A stretch of DNA of 64,000 nucleotides, taken from the NCBI GenBank assembly GCA_019448385.1, contig JAGTXO010000018.1, positions 124,001 to 188,000 on the forward strand. The letters run 5' to 3'. Below the pieces are notes generated by a model. The model was not told the origin of the DNA and searched no databases. It saw only the letters and a program-made list of their open reading frames with translations. This document shows positions 9,095 to 20,253 of the stretch, one piece after another. Position numbers and translations under genes: made by a program. How positions within the stretch are numbered: position 1 is the first letter of the stretch; every line of letters starts with the position of its first letter. Source of the DNA: Diacronema lutheri (Eukaryota; Haptophyta; Pavlovophyceae; Pavlovales; Pavlovaceae).

Positions 9095-11780
9095 ATGGCC
9101 CAGAACGCGGGAGCGCCGCCGGCCGAGGCCACGGGCCCGGTGGCTGAGGACAGCGCGCGCGCGGAGGAGACCCTCACCCTCATCTCGACTGAGCTTGCCA
9201 GGTTTAAGCCCGCGATCAACATGCTCGCCGTCAACGAGCAGGTGTGGCCCCGCGAGGGCGCGCGCGTGCTTGATGGGTTTGATTGAGGCCCCGCCTGGCG
9301 CGCAGAGCGCAGCGCGCCAGGGTTGAGAGGCATGGCCGGCGGGCGAGCGGCGCACACGACTGCACGCCCAGCACCTCGCCGCCCCGTGGCCAGGGCCGCG
9401 CCCGGCTAAGGCCGCTTCGCGCGCCCCCTCGCTCGCGGCCCCTGTCGGCGGGCCGCGTCCCTCGCGCGCCGTGCCCTCTCGCCCGCGTCGCGCAGGTGCG
9501 GCGAGTGGTTCAATACGTGCTCGCGCACAATTACGATCTGCTCGAGGGCCGCCACCCAGACCAGCTCGTCATCGCCGCCGTGTACGGCGTGTGCAAGATT
9601 CACTCGACCGACGTGACCTTCAAGGACCTCGTTCAGGCGTACAAGACGATCGCCGCCACCTCGTCGAACATGTGGCTCGCGGTGCCGCTCGTGAGGCCGG
9701 GCTCGTTCGGCAACATCATTGCCTTCTACAACGACGTGCGCGCGCTCCTCGCCACTGCGCGCGCCGCGCCGCGCACGCGCGCGCGCTCGACGCGCGGGCC
9801 CGCCTCGCCAACTTTGCGTCCCGTTTGGGCGCGGCACGTCCCGGTACGTCCCATCGGCGCATGCGCGGCGCGCGGCGCGCGCAGGTGTTCGTGCCGCGGT
9901 GCAAGGACTACCTGCACGGGATGAAGGACGGGAGCACCCCGATCACCGTCTCGCCCAGCGGCTGCGCCTCCGCCAACGCGGCGACGGCGACGGCGGACGT
10001 GACCGCCGGCGCGGCGGACGCGGCGGCGCATGCCGACGTCGACGCACCCGCGTGCCCGCAGGGCGGTGCGGTGAGCTCTGGCGCAGCGCACGGAACGCTC
10101 GTCGGCTCGCCCAACGGCTTTCGCGTCAAGCGCCAGCGCGTCGCCGGTAGCTCAGGCGACGTGAAGGGCGCGCCGGGCGCCGGGGCGGACGGCGCCGCGC
10201 CCGCCGCGCCCGCCGCGCACGGCGCGCACGGTGCGGCCGGCGCGGCCAGCGCGGCGGGTGGGGATGGGAATGCCGACGCCACACTGATGGGTCCGCCCCT
10301 CTCGCCGACGCGCCGACCGGCGGCGCACGTGCCGCGTTCGCCTTACGTCGAGTACCCGGCGTCTCCTTTTAAACGCCCGGCGCCATCGCCAATCCGCCCG
10401 GCCGCCACGTCGCCGCGCCGAGCCGTGCCGCCCTCGCCGCTGCGCGCGCGCTTGGCCGGCGACGCTGGCGCCGGCGCCGGCGTGGACGGCTTGCTCTCGC
10501 CGCAGCGGGTGCGTGCGGGCGCAGGCCGCGGCGCCCGCGGCGCGCCGGACCGCGCCGGACCGCGCCGGACCGCACCGGACCGCCATGCACGCGCGCGCTG
10601 CCCCGCCCCCGCTCCGCCCGGCCGCCGCACCCGCCGGCCGCTGCGCCCGCCGGCTTTCGCGCGCGCGCGCGCGCCCGTGCCGCCACCGCACGCGACGCCC
10701 GACCGCCCGCGCTGCGTCGCGCGCGCCATTTCCGCGTCGGTCGGCGTGTCCTGTGGCCTCGCCTCGCCTCGCCTCGCCTCGCCGCCTGATGCGTAACAGA
10801 AAGTACCCGCAAAATACGGCCAGGTGACGCTGTCACCCGCACGCGCGGTCAAGTCGCCGCTCCAGCACGCCGCGCACACGCCGCGCACTGCCTTCTTCCG
10901 CTCGACAATTGGCACGCCGCTCGGCGCGCCGTCGCCGCATGGCGGCACCGTGCCGTCGCCGTGCACGCGTTTCGACGCCATCAACGAGAAGCTCAAGTCG
11001 CCCAACTGCATCGGCGTGGGCGCGCACGGCTCGAACGGTGGCGCCCGCACGCTGCTGGGCGGCGGGCGAAGCCCCGTGCCGCGGGTGCGTGCGCGCCAGC
11101 TTTGCTCGGGAACGGCGGCGGGCGGGCAGGGGGTGGGTGGATGGGGGGGCTGGTGTGCGCGCTGCTGCCCCCGTACGCCCGTTCGCGCACGTGTGCCCGT
11201 TAGCGGTGCGCTGGTTTGGCTCTTTTTCCTGTCAATGTATTCTCCCTTTTTTCTCCCTTTTCCCCCTCCCTTTTTCTCCCTTTTTTCCCCCTCCTTTCTT
11301 TGTCTTCTTTTCCTCAGCGCCGCGCTGCTCAACATCGCGGCGCCCACACTCATCGATCGCCCGCCCATCCGCCCATCCGCTCCGCCCTCCCGCGCGCCCG
11401 CCCGCCCGCCCATCCGCCCGCCCGCCCGCCCGCGCGCCGCGCAGCGCATGGCGACCCAGCCGCTCGATTTTGAAAGGCGGCGCCCGGGCCCGTCGGCGCT
11501 CGGTGGCGGCGGTGGATCCGACGCCGCTACCGCTGGCCAGCCGCGCATTTCGCTCGCCGCCCAGTCCGCCCTCCTCGCCCTGGCCGATGCCTCTTCCGGA
11601 AATTTCCAGCGGCCAGGCGGAGGCCATGCGCCGGTCGACGGCGCGGCGGGCGCGCGCCCTGCTGAGCGCGGCGTGCACGCGGCGCGCGGGCCGGTGGCGG
11701 GCGCGCCCGTGCCGGACAGCCACCGGATGCAGGATCTTGCCGTCGCGAGTGTTTTGCTCTCCGCCGACGACGGACAGTGA
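9095..11780 (+). CDS. Retinoblastoma-related protein reduced to pocket B
   Basis: Five exons: 9095-9241, 9496-9735, 9885-10508, 10824-11084 and 11445-11780, all phase 0, about 535 residues. Exons 2-3 carry the pocket-B cyclin-like fold: VVQYVLAHNYDLLEGRHPDQ, LVIAAVYGVCKI, VTFKDLVQAYKTI and NIIAFYND/VFVPRCKDYLHGMKD, which parallel the RB signatures around RHxDQ, CAIYGxCKV, IxFYNxVFVPxxKxYL. Downstream are several SP/SPxR sites (PLSPTRRP, SPYVEYPASPFKRP, SPLRAR) and CTRFDAINEKLKS, like the C-terminus of plant RBR proteins. No pocket A or N-terminal domain is present before exon 1 and the upstream gene ends at 8705. The last acceptor is uncertain (11444 or 11317); the frame stays open through that intron, which contains a pyrimidine tract at 11220-11315. 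Confidence 0.8.
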
Positions 11781-12328
11781 GGGGCGGACACTGGGGCGCG
11801 GACAGTGGAGAAGCGGGCTGGGCGACGCGGCGCGGCGCGGCTTCTGCGGGCGCGCCCGGCGCGCAGCCGCGCGCCGGCCAGTCGGCGGTCGCATGCGCAG
11901 CTCGGTCTGCCGTGCTGCAAACGGCCGACGGCTGGCGGGCGCGGCCGTCGTGCATCGCTCAGCGGGTGGCCGTTGCGCAAGGCGTGCCGCGCCGCGCCGC
12001 GCACAGATTTTGGATGTGTGACGAGACGAGCGCACGGCGCGGCGTGTTCCTTCTCACCTCATTTCTCACACCATCATGCTTGTCCAAGGCCGGCATTCCT
12101 CGTGGCTTCGTCGCTCGAGGCGCATGTGCCCAGCGTCAGAGTTGCATGCGCGCTCCCAAGCTTTTTGAGTGCAGAGTGTCATTGGGTTTCCTTCAGTCGT
12201 TTTTCCCCTGATGATCGCATCGCAACCAGCGCGTACGGAGCGCCACGTTGACGTGGCACGGCGCAGCGAAGCGCCGGACGTGCTGGGCGAGCGGCGAGGC
12301 GGGAACGGACGACGGCGCGCCGTGCGCC
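11781..12328. other. Convergent intergenic region
   Basis: Lies between the stops of the retinoblastoma-like gene (plus) and the ferredoxin-like gene (minus). I see no convincing coding frame, tandem repeat or RNA gene; the stretch 12040-12230 is less GC-rich than its surroundings, as expected for 3' UTR. Confidence 0.5.
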
Positions 12329-12971
12329 TCAGGCGTTGTAGCCCTTGAACGACATGTTCTCCGGCGGGATGTACACGGTGATCCCGTCGAGCTCCTTGCT
12401 CAGCTTGATGACGGCGGCGAGGCGCGACGTCTCGGTCACATGCTCGACGTACCCGAGCATCTTCTCCTCCTCGGGATACATGGGCGCGAGCTTGTCAAAC
12501 CACTCCTTGGCGACGACGACGTGGTCCGCCGCCGTCGCTGGCCCGTCGCCGTAGTCCTCGCTCCACGACGGCGACGCCTCCCAGCCCTCGAGCCCAACGT
12601 CGTGGTGTTGCGCCGTCTTGAGCAGCGACCAGCCGACCCGGCCGGGCACGGTGGTTCGCTTGCCGTTCGGCTTGATGAACGTGCAGTTCACGCTGCGCGC
12701 CGAAAGCGTACGACGACGCACGGCGCGTGCGATGTCAGCCGCGCGCGCGGACGCGCGCGGCGGCGCGGCGCGTGGCGCGCGCACGTGACGTCTGCGACCG
12801 TGCTGGCGGAGCGAGCGAGGGCCGCGTGCGAGGCAAGCGAGCCTGTGGCGCGGGGGGCGAAGGGACGAGCGGCGTGCGGATGAGCCCACCGGCTACACGA
12901 CGCCGCACCGCGCCCCGGCGCGGCTGTTTCGACGCACCTCGTCTGAGCGCCAGCGCTCCAGCCCGCAGCAT
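12329..12971 (-). CDS. Mitochondrial ferredoxin-like protein lacking the cluster cysteines
   Basis: Three exons: 12938-12971, 12785-12842 and 12329-12692, with phase-1 and phase-2 introns of 95 and 92 bp, giving 151 residues. The first 30 residues (MLRAGALALRRG then SLASHAALARSAST) are Arg/Ala/Ser-rich without acidic residues, a good mitochondrial presequence. The rest follows adrenodoxin-type [2Fe-2S] ferredoxins: RVGWSLLKTAQHHDVGLEG, then PEEEKMLGYVEHVTETSRLA and LDGITVYIPPENM. The four cluster-binding Cys are absent (cluster loop replaced by WEASPSWSEDYG; GCQ position is AAV). The complex I bridge protein C1-FDX of plants and algae is a ferredoxin fold that does not hold a normal cluster, so this is a candidate; that assignment is inference. 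Its start codon overlaps the neighbour's. Confidence 0.75.
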
Positions 12972-12972
12972 G
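12969..12972. promoter_or_regulatory. Shared CATG: overlapping start codons of two divergent genes
   Basis: The plus-strand ATG at 12970-12972 (sugar transporter) and the minus-strand ATG at 12971-12969 (ferredoxin-like) occupy the same palindrome. Each is the only in-phase ATG that fits the splice phases of its gene. The 5' leaders and core promoters must therefore overlap the partner's coding region or first intron. Confidence 0.55.
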
Positions 12973-15306
12973 GCGATCTCGCAGCACAAACAGGGTGCGT
13001 TACGCCGTGCAGCAGCGTCACCAGCAGGGCGCGTTACAGCATCGCTCGCAAGGCCGTTGTTCGCCGACCGGCAATAATGGATGCCCACATGAGTGCGCGC
13101 GCGCGCGCGGTGGCGCGGGCTTGACCGCACTGCAGCTCCGCATCGGCCCACGGCCTGCGGCTTGCGCCTGTCCTGGGCTTGCAGCGCGCCGCGCTCGCAC
13201 GTCACGCTTCTCCTGGCGCGCGCGCGTTTCGCGGGGTGTGTGCCGGCGACGCGCCTCGCGCCGAGCGCGAGGCGTGGCCAGCTCTGGACATGCACTGCCG
13301 ACGTTCATCGCGCCGCAGCTCCTGCGCGGCATTGCGCCGCGCGCCGCCCGTGCGACGACGCGCGCGCTTGGCGGCTCCTCGCCGGGCGGGCGCCACGTGC
13401 AGATCTCGTCTTCTCGGTCGCCTTTTACATGGTCGCGTCCGCAGGTGCGCGCGCCCGGCAATCGCGCGCCGCCTAGTCCCATCCGTGCGAGGTAAGGCGC
13501 GCGCACCGTCGGGCTGCCGCGTGTGCGCTTCGGCCTGGCTGCATGGCGCATGAGCAAGACGCGCCGCCACGTGGCCGTCGAACGCCCACCCGCGCTGCGC
13601 GGCGCCGCCCACCCGCGCTGCGCGGCGCCGCCCACCCGCGCGCGTCCGGCACCGGCGTGCGCGCGCCTCGTTGGCCGCGCACAAGGCGCGTGCGCCGCGC
13701 GCCTCAGCCGCCGCCCGCCTCGCCCGCCCGCCCGCCCGCCCGCCCGACCACCGACCGCTCCTGACATGTGCGCGCGCGCGCGCACACAGGCATGTCCATT
13801 TTTAATAAGCTCGCGGTGGTGCACACACCTCTGCCGCTCACAATCGTGACCGTCCAGATGGCCTTCACCGTCCTCACCCTCCTGCCCAACAGGTCGGCGC
13901 TCACGTACGGCTCGGCGCGTGACGTCACACGATGGGCGGTGACGGTGCCGCTCCTATTCGTCGCTATGCTGGCGTCATCCATGCTTGCACTGCAATATGC
14001 CACACTCGGCACGATCGTCGTCTGCAGGAACGTCGCGCCCATCGCGACGATGCTCATCGAGCGCTGCTTCCGCGTGCCCTTCGCCGCGACGGCGCACACG
14101 GTCGGCGCGCTCAGCATCATCGTCGTCGGCGTCGCGCTCTACGAACGCGGTGACGTTGCCTTCTCGCCCGCGGCCATGTGTGCCATCGCGCTCAACATGG
14201 TCTTCGCCGTGCTCGAGCGCATCATGCAACGCCACCTCATGGCCAACGACCCGGTGCGCGGCCCGTGCGCACGCGCGTTGCGCGCCTCGCGCCGCGCGCG
14301 CCGCGCGCGCGCGCGTGCCGGAGGCGGGCGCGCGCGCACGCGCCCTGAAGCTGGGGTGCAAGACACTCTGACCTTGGCGATCGTCGCGCGCATCGCGCCG
14401 AGCCTCGCCCGCCGCACGCCACCGCCGCGCTGTGCGTCACGCCGACTCACCGCGTCGCACCGCTGCGCCGCCCCTTCGCCGCGCCGCCCCTTCGCCGCGC
14501 CGCCGCGCGGCGGCGGGCAGGTGACGCTCTCCAAGGGTATGATGATGATGTTGAACAACGCCATCGGCGCGCCGCCATGCTTACTCCTCGCTGCTGCGAT
14601 GGGCGAGCACGTGCGTTGGACGAGCACGTACGCCGAGCTCACACCGCGCGCACTCACATACCTATTGGTCTCGTGTCTGAACGGGCTAGCGATCTCGTAT
14701 GCAGGTATACGGTTACAGCACCTGGTCACGGCGACGACCTTTATGGTCGTGACGAACGTGAACAAGTTCGCCGTCATCCTCTTCGGCATCGCCGCCTTCA
14801 ACGACACGGTGCTGCGCGCGGGGCGCGCGCGCGCGGCGCGAGCGGCGCGCGCGCGCGCGGCGCGCACGCTCGGGTTTGCCGGCGCGCCCCGCGTGGTGCG
14901 GCTGCTCCAGCCGCCATCGTGCCGTGCGCCGCTCGCCTCAGCGCCTCGCGGGCGCGCGCCGTCCCTGCGCCGCCCTCGCGCCGCGCCGCCGCAGGCCGGG
15001 CCCACCGCCTTGCTTGGCTGCATGCTCGCGATCTGCGGCGGCATTTACTACGCCGAGGCGCGGAAGCGAGCTGACGCGGCCGGCGCGGCGTATGCCAAGG
15101 TGGGCCAATCCGACGCGGCGCAGACGTGCGCGCCGCGCCGCGCGGGCTGTGCGTGCGCCTCGCCGGTCAGGGCGTTGTCCGCGTCGGCGGTGGCGGCGCT
15201 CGCGCTCGACGCGGTGGACGACCGAGGCGTCGACGACGGCGCGCGCGTGTGCAAAGCGGCCGCACGGCACGGCAGCTGTGCGGCCGTTTCAGGTTCTTTT
15301 CAATGA
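12970..15306 (+). CDS. Nucleotide-sugar transporter of the GDP-mannose/GDP-fucose type (DMT superfamily)
   Basis: Five exons: 12970-12994 (25 nt), 13403-13444 (42 nt), 13790-14253, 14521-14808 and 14995-15306; phases 1, 1, 0, 0 all agree, 376 residues. The joined N-terminus reads MAISQHKQDLVFSVAFYMVA then SAGMSIFNKLAVVH, the usual first helix ending in an NK motif. Helices continue with TIVTVQMAFTVLTLLP, LQYATLGTIVVCRNVAPI, VGALSIIVVGVALYE and MVFAVLERIMQRHLM. The late TNVNKFAVILFGIAAFND corresponds to the conserved LNK…FF segment that contacts GDP-sugars in VRG4/GONST transporters. Such proteins exchange cytosolic GDP-sugar for luminal GMP in the Golgi. The Cys/Ala-rich last 75 residues after EARKRA are not typical. 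The two micro-exons rest on phase agreement only. Confidence 0.8.
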
Positions 15307-15354
15307 CCAACGAGACAGCAACTCTGTACAGAAAGGGCCAAGGACAGACGGCCG

Positions 15355-17105
15355 TCAGTTGGGCACGCTGGTCGCCTCCTCGAACATCACGTTCGACGCG
15401 CGCATGCGCGCGACGAGCGCCGCGCCGTACGCGCGCTTTGCGCCCTCGTCATTGTCGAGCGCCCCCCACTCGCGCCAGCCCACGCGAAAGACCGCCCAGC
15501 CAAGCGCGCTGAGCACGCGCGACTTCCAGCGCGTGCGCACGTCGTATGCCTCGGCGACGCCGTCCTCAGGCGTCCAGCCGTCGGCGTCGTCGCCACCGCC
15601 CGCGGCGCGCGCGCGTGCGCGCGCGCGCGCGCGCGCGTAGTGGCCGGGCCCGTCGAATTCGACGGCGACGCGCGTGCGCGTGCACGCCATGTCGAGGATG
15701 AGCAGCCCGCCCTCGATATGCACCTCGCACTCGTGCGCCCAGCCCGCGCGCGCGAGCGTGGCCGACAGATCGAGGTGCGAGCGCGACGAGACGATCCGCT
15801 GGTTCACGCGCGTCGCCTCGTACCGTGCGCGCGCGCGCGCGAGCAGCGGACGCACGCACGCGCTGACCTCGTCGGTCGGGTGCGCGGGCAGCGCGAGGCT
15901 CGTGGTGAGGAGCGCGCTCGCAATCGAGTGCGCGACGCGCGTCGCGTTCAGCTTTGTGTCCCTTTTCTCGGGCACGGATTCAAGCGAGCGCCTTGCGAGC
16001 GCGACGAGCGCGCGCGTGTACGGACGCACGTCGTCCGCGAGCGACAGGGCCCACGCCACGTTGGACAGGCCCTGCGGCGTGAAGTCGGCTGCTCGGCGCT
16101 CGGCGGCGGATGCGAGTTCGCGGAAGACCTCCGCGAGGATCTGCGCGCGCGCGCCGGCGAGGTTGCCAATGGCGAAGGCCCACGTGCTGCACGAGATGCT
16201 ATGCGCGTCGAGCGCAGACGCGTGCTGCGTGCGCGCGGGGCGGGGCCGACGGGCGGGACCGGAGTGGGTAGAGGGCACGCGGCGAAGAGGCGGATGGACC
16301 GCGCCGTGATGATGAGGGCACGCGGTGGGAGGCGAGCAGGCGGTCGAGGCGAGCAGGCGGTCGAGGCGAGCGGGGGCAGGCACACCAACGCGGCACGTGC
16401 CGATGCGGCCATCCGGCGCGCGGGCACGCGGGGCGCGTCGGGGCGTGCGCGATGGCGCGGCGGGCAGGCTGAGCTCGATGCGCGTGCGGATTGGGCGTGC
16501 GGCAACACCAACACACCCGCGCCGCGAGCGGCGCGCGCCTGCTCCGTGCGCTCGGCGAGGAGACGCCATACTTGGCCAGACCGCTTGTGCGCACCGAAAC
16601 CGAGGCGCGCGAAGGCGTACGCCGAATGCGAGAGCGCGCGCGCGTCGTACGCGTTGGAGAGGAGGCTGCGCTTCATTCGAGCGAGCAGCGTCTGCACCGC
16701 CTCGTGGTCCTCGAGCGCCGCGTGGTTGAGCCCGGCCATCCCCTCCGTCTCGCGCGCGAGGCGCGCGAGCGCCGAGACCTCGTGCAACGGCGTGAACGAG
16801 TCGGAGCGCGTGGCGATGAGGCGGAGCACCTGCGTGACCGTCAGCGGCGCTCTCAACAGCTCGTGGTGCAGCGCGCGCTGCGCCGGACTCACGCGGCTCG
16901 CCGCTGCGCGCTGAAGTGCTGATGCGGCCGGCCGTGCGCGCGATCGACCGGCGCGCGCCGCCGCGCGTGCAGCGCGCGGCGCTCGCGCCGCGCCGCTCGC
17001 TTCCCGCCTGAGCGCGCCGAGCAGCAGCGGCGCGCGCTGCAACGGGGCGGGCTGCGCCGCTGCGCGTGCGAGCGCGAGCAGCGACGCGGCCGACGCGCGC
17101 CACAT
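15355..17105 (-). CDS. RAP-domain organellar RNA-binding protein with OPR/FAST-type helical repeats
   Basis: Two exons: 16515-17105 and 15355-16224, phase 0, about 486 residues; the donor (GTGTTG, 16514 or 16508) is the weakest part of the model. The first 60 residues are Ala/Arg-rich with a hydrophobic start (MWRASAASLLALARAAAQ), fitting an organelle transit peptide. The middle has repeated two-helix units: ARALSHSAYAFARLGFG, DAHSISCSTWAFAIGNLAG and TPQGLSNVAWALSLAD. The C-terminus is a RAP domain: LILDMACTRTRVAVEFDGPG, then WKSRVLSALGWAVFRVGWREW, resembling a restriction-enzyme fold. Proteins of this class bind specific mitochondrial or plastid transcripts. A (CG)n stretch at 15600-15640 encodes an Ala/Arg run inside the RAP domain. 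The gene ends 48 bp from the convergent transporter stop. Confidence 0.8.
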
Positions 17106-17225
17106 CCTGCGCGTGAACAGGTGATCACGTGGTTACGTCACGCGTTGCACCCGTCACAAGGCGGGTCAGGGGCGTGCCCCTCTCATCACAAGAATGGGGG
17201 CGGTTGCCTAGATTCTGAGCGCGGC
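17106..17225. promoter_or_regulatory. 120-bp divergent promoter region
   Basis: Between the start codons of the RAP gene (minus) and the Ca2+ channel gene (plus). It has a G-box/E-box CACGTG at 17126-17131 followed by TTACGTCAC, a CRE-like element, at about 17133-17141. No TATA box is seen. Confidence 0.45.
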
Positions 17226-20221
17226 ATGGGGTTTGGAGCTCCACTCCTCCCCGAGGACGACAGCAGCGTCGCGGCGCCATACGCCGGCTTGCGCGCGGCG
17301 CGTGCAAGGCGCTCCGTTGAGCTCTACCGCTTCGCCGAGTCCGACGCGTCCGTCCCACACTCGGCGTACGACGGCTTCCGGTCGGTGCGGCGAGCCGCGC
17401 CGGAGGCGTCGGCCGTGCTCGCGCTCGAGGACGCCGAGGAGGTGCACAGCGGCGGCGCGGGCGGCGAGGCAGATCCGCACGTTCTAGACGCGTACGTTGC
17501 GCCTTCCGGCCGCGTGTACCAGGGCCTCTTCCTCGGCCTCAATGTGTGGGAGTCGCCGCGGCGCCAGGTGATCGAGCTCGTCGAGTGGGTCTGGTTCGAT
17601 CGGATCGTGCTGCTGCTGATCCTGTTCAACTGCGCGCTGCTCGCGGCGCAGGGCCCGGGCGCGGTTGTCACGCACGGCATCGCGCAGCTGATGCTCTACT
17701 TCCAGGTCTGCTTCACCGTGGAGATGGTCCTCAAGGTCGTTGCGTATGGGTTTGTCGCAAATCCTACCGCCTACGTATGGGACCCGTGGAACCTGCTCGA
17801 CCTCCTCGTCGTCGTGACGGGCTGGATGCCGTACGTGTACCCGTCCGCTTCCAACGTCTCCGCAATCCGATCCATCCGCGCCCTCCGCCCGCTCCGCTCG
17901 ATCAAGCGCATGCCCGGTGTGAAGGCGCTTGTCGACACGATGGTCGAGGCCGCGGCGGGCCTCGCGAACGTCATCGTGCTGTGCGCGTTCATCTTCCTGC
18001 TCTTCGGCATCCTCGGCATGCAGCTGTTCAAGGGCACGCTGCGTTACCACTGCCACGAGCCCGGCGCGCCCGAGCCCGTCGATGTCGCCGCCGTCTGCCG
18101 GCAGGGAGACCCTGGCATGTTTTGCGCTGCTGGGCAGGTGCGACACGCCGGAACGCGGCGCGGCGCGGCGCGCGGCGCGAGCGGTGGGGCGCGCGGCAGG
18201 CCTGCGGCCGATGCGCGGCCGTGCCCGCTCGCCCACACCGCCCGCTCACGCCCCTCTCCGCGCGCGCGCGCTCGCCTCGCCCCGCGACGCGCGCGCGCGC
18301 GCGCGGCCGGCCGCGTATCACGTTTTGGCCCGCCGCTGCGCAGGAGTGCGTGCTCGGCGAGAATCCGGCGAACGGCGCGGTGTCCTTCGACCGGATCGAC
18401 TTGGCGTTCATCACGATCTTCCAGTGCATCACGCTCGAGGGCTGGACCGACGTCATGTACATGGAGATGGACGCGATCGGGTAAGGCGGCAGCATGGCCG
18501 CCCTGCCAGCATGGCCGCCCTGCCAGCATGGCCGCCCTGCCACGCGCAAGGCATGGCCGCCCTGCCAGCATGGCCGCCCTGCCAGCATGGCCGCCCTGCC
18601 ACGCGCAAGGCATGGCCGCCCTCCCGTGCCTGCGCGCGCGGCGGCGGCCGGCGGGCAACAGGAAAAAGGGAATGGGGTGGGGGGGGGGGGGGGGGGCGGA
18701 GGGCGGTTGCGCTGCTGCTGGCATTTTAAAAAACACCGGCGTTGGGCCCCCGTCTGCCCGCCGGCGTGGGCGCAGCGCTCACCCGCGCGTCGCCGCGCGC
18801 GCGCGCTCCGCCCCGCCGCCCGCCGGCGGCCCCGCCCGCGGCCCTGCCCGGCGACCACCAGCTGGGGCGCCTGTTTTTATTTCGTCCTGCTCGTCGTGCT
18901 CGGCGCGCTCTTCGTGCTCAACCTCTTCCTCGCCATCATCTGCGACAAGTTCCACACGCCCGACCGCACGCCCGCGCCACCTGCGGCCCACGATGTCGGC
19001 CTCGGCCCCGAGCGGCGTTCCAAGCGCCAGATCGCCGCGGACGCGCTGCACGACGCACGCGCAAAGGTGTTGCGCGCCGCAATTGAATCGACGGCCTTCT
19101 CGCGCTTCATCGTCGGCGTGATTCTGGCGAACACCGCCATCATGTGCTGCTACTACCACGGCATGCCGCGCCGCCTCGAGGCCGCGCTCGACGACGCGAA
19201 CGCCGCCTTCTCGCTCGTCTTCGCCATCGAGATGGCGCTCAAAGTCTACGCGTACGGCGCGCGCGCCTACGCGTCCGACCCGTACAACTTGCTCGACGCG
19301 TCCGTCGTCGTCTCGTCCGCCGTCGAGTTTGCGCTCGTCTACTTGCCCATCGCGGACGAGGCGGGGACCAACGTCTCGGCGTTACGCGCGTTACGCCTGT
19401 TTCGCGTGCTCAAGCTCGCGCGCTCCTTCTCGGGGTTGCGTAAGGTGCTCGTGATGATGTTGAACGCGCTCGTCGAGCTCAACTCGCTCTTCGCGCTGAT
19501 GAGCCTGATCATGTTCGTCTTCGCGCTGCTCGGCGAGCAGCTCTTCGGATTGCGTCTTGCGGGGCCGGGCGAGCTGCCGCCGCGCACAAATTTTGATTCG
19601 ATGCAAGAGGCTATGATCACAGTCTTCATCGTCATGTCGGGCGAGAATTGGAACGAGGCATTCCAGGCGCGCGCGGGTGGGAGGGGGGTGGGAGGGGTTG
19701 GGGGGGGGGGGGGGGGGGGGGGGGGCAAGAAGGGTACGGGGCATTCCAAGTGGGAGGGAGGAGAGGGGGGGGGGGGGGCAAGAGTGGCACGGGGCATTCC
19801 AAGTGGGAGGGAGGGGTTGGGGGGGGGGCGAGAGAAGGGCAGGGCGCGCCGTTCCAGCGCTCGCGAGACGCGCGCTGCGCAGCGCGCGCCACTCGCGCGC
19901 GCGCAACGGCTGCGCAACGGCTGCGCAACGGCTGAGCAACGGCTGAGCAACGGCTGAGCAACGGCTGAGCAACGGCTGAGCAACGGCTGAGCAACGGCTG
20001 AGCAACGGCTGAGCAACGGCTGCGCAACGGCTGCGCAACGGCTGCACGGTGTGGTGGCGCCCCGCTTCACACGCCGCCCGCTCGCCGCCGCGCCGCGTGC
20101 TGCGCGCAGGACTGCTTCGCCGCCGCGCCCTTCGCCGCGTCCGTCTACTTCATCGTCCTGGTGATCGTCGGCAACTTTGTGCTCCTCAATTTGATTATCG
20201 CGATCCTTTTAAATTCGATCG

Positions 20222-20253
<32 letters not shown>

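Noticed and set aside
13018-13824. Minus-strand gene opposite the sugar transporter's first introns
   Set aside because: Composition is Arg/Ala-only with no motif, while the plus-strand micro-exons join in phase to a known transporter start.
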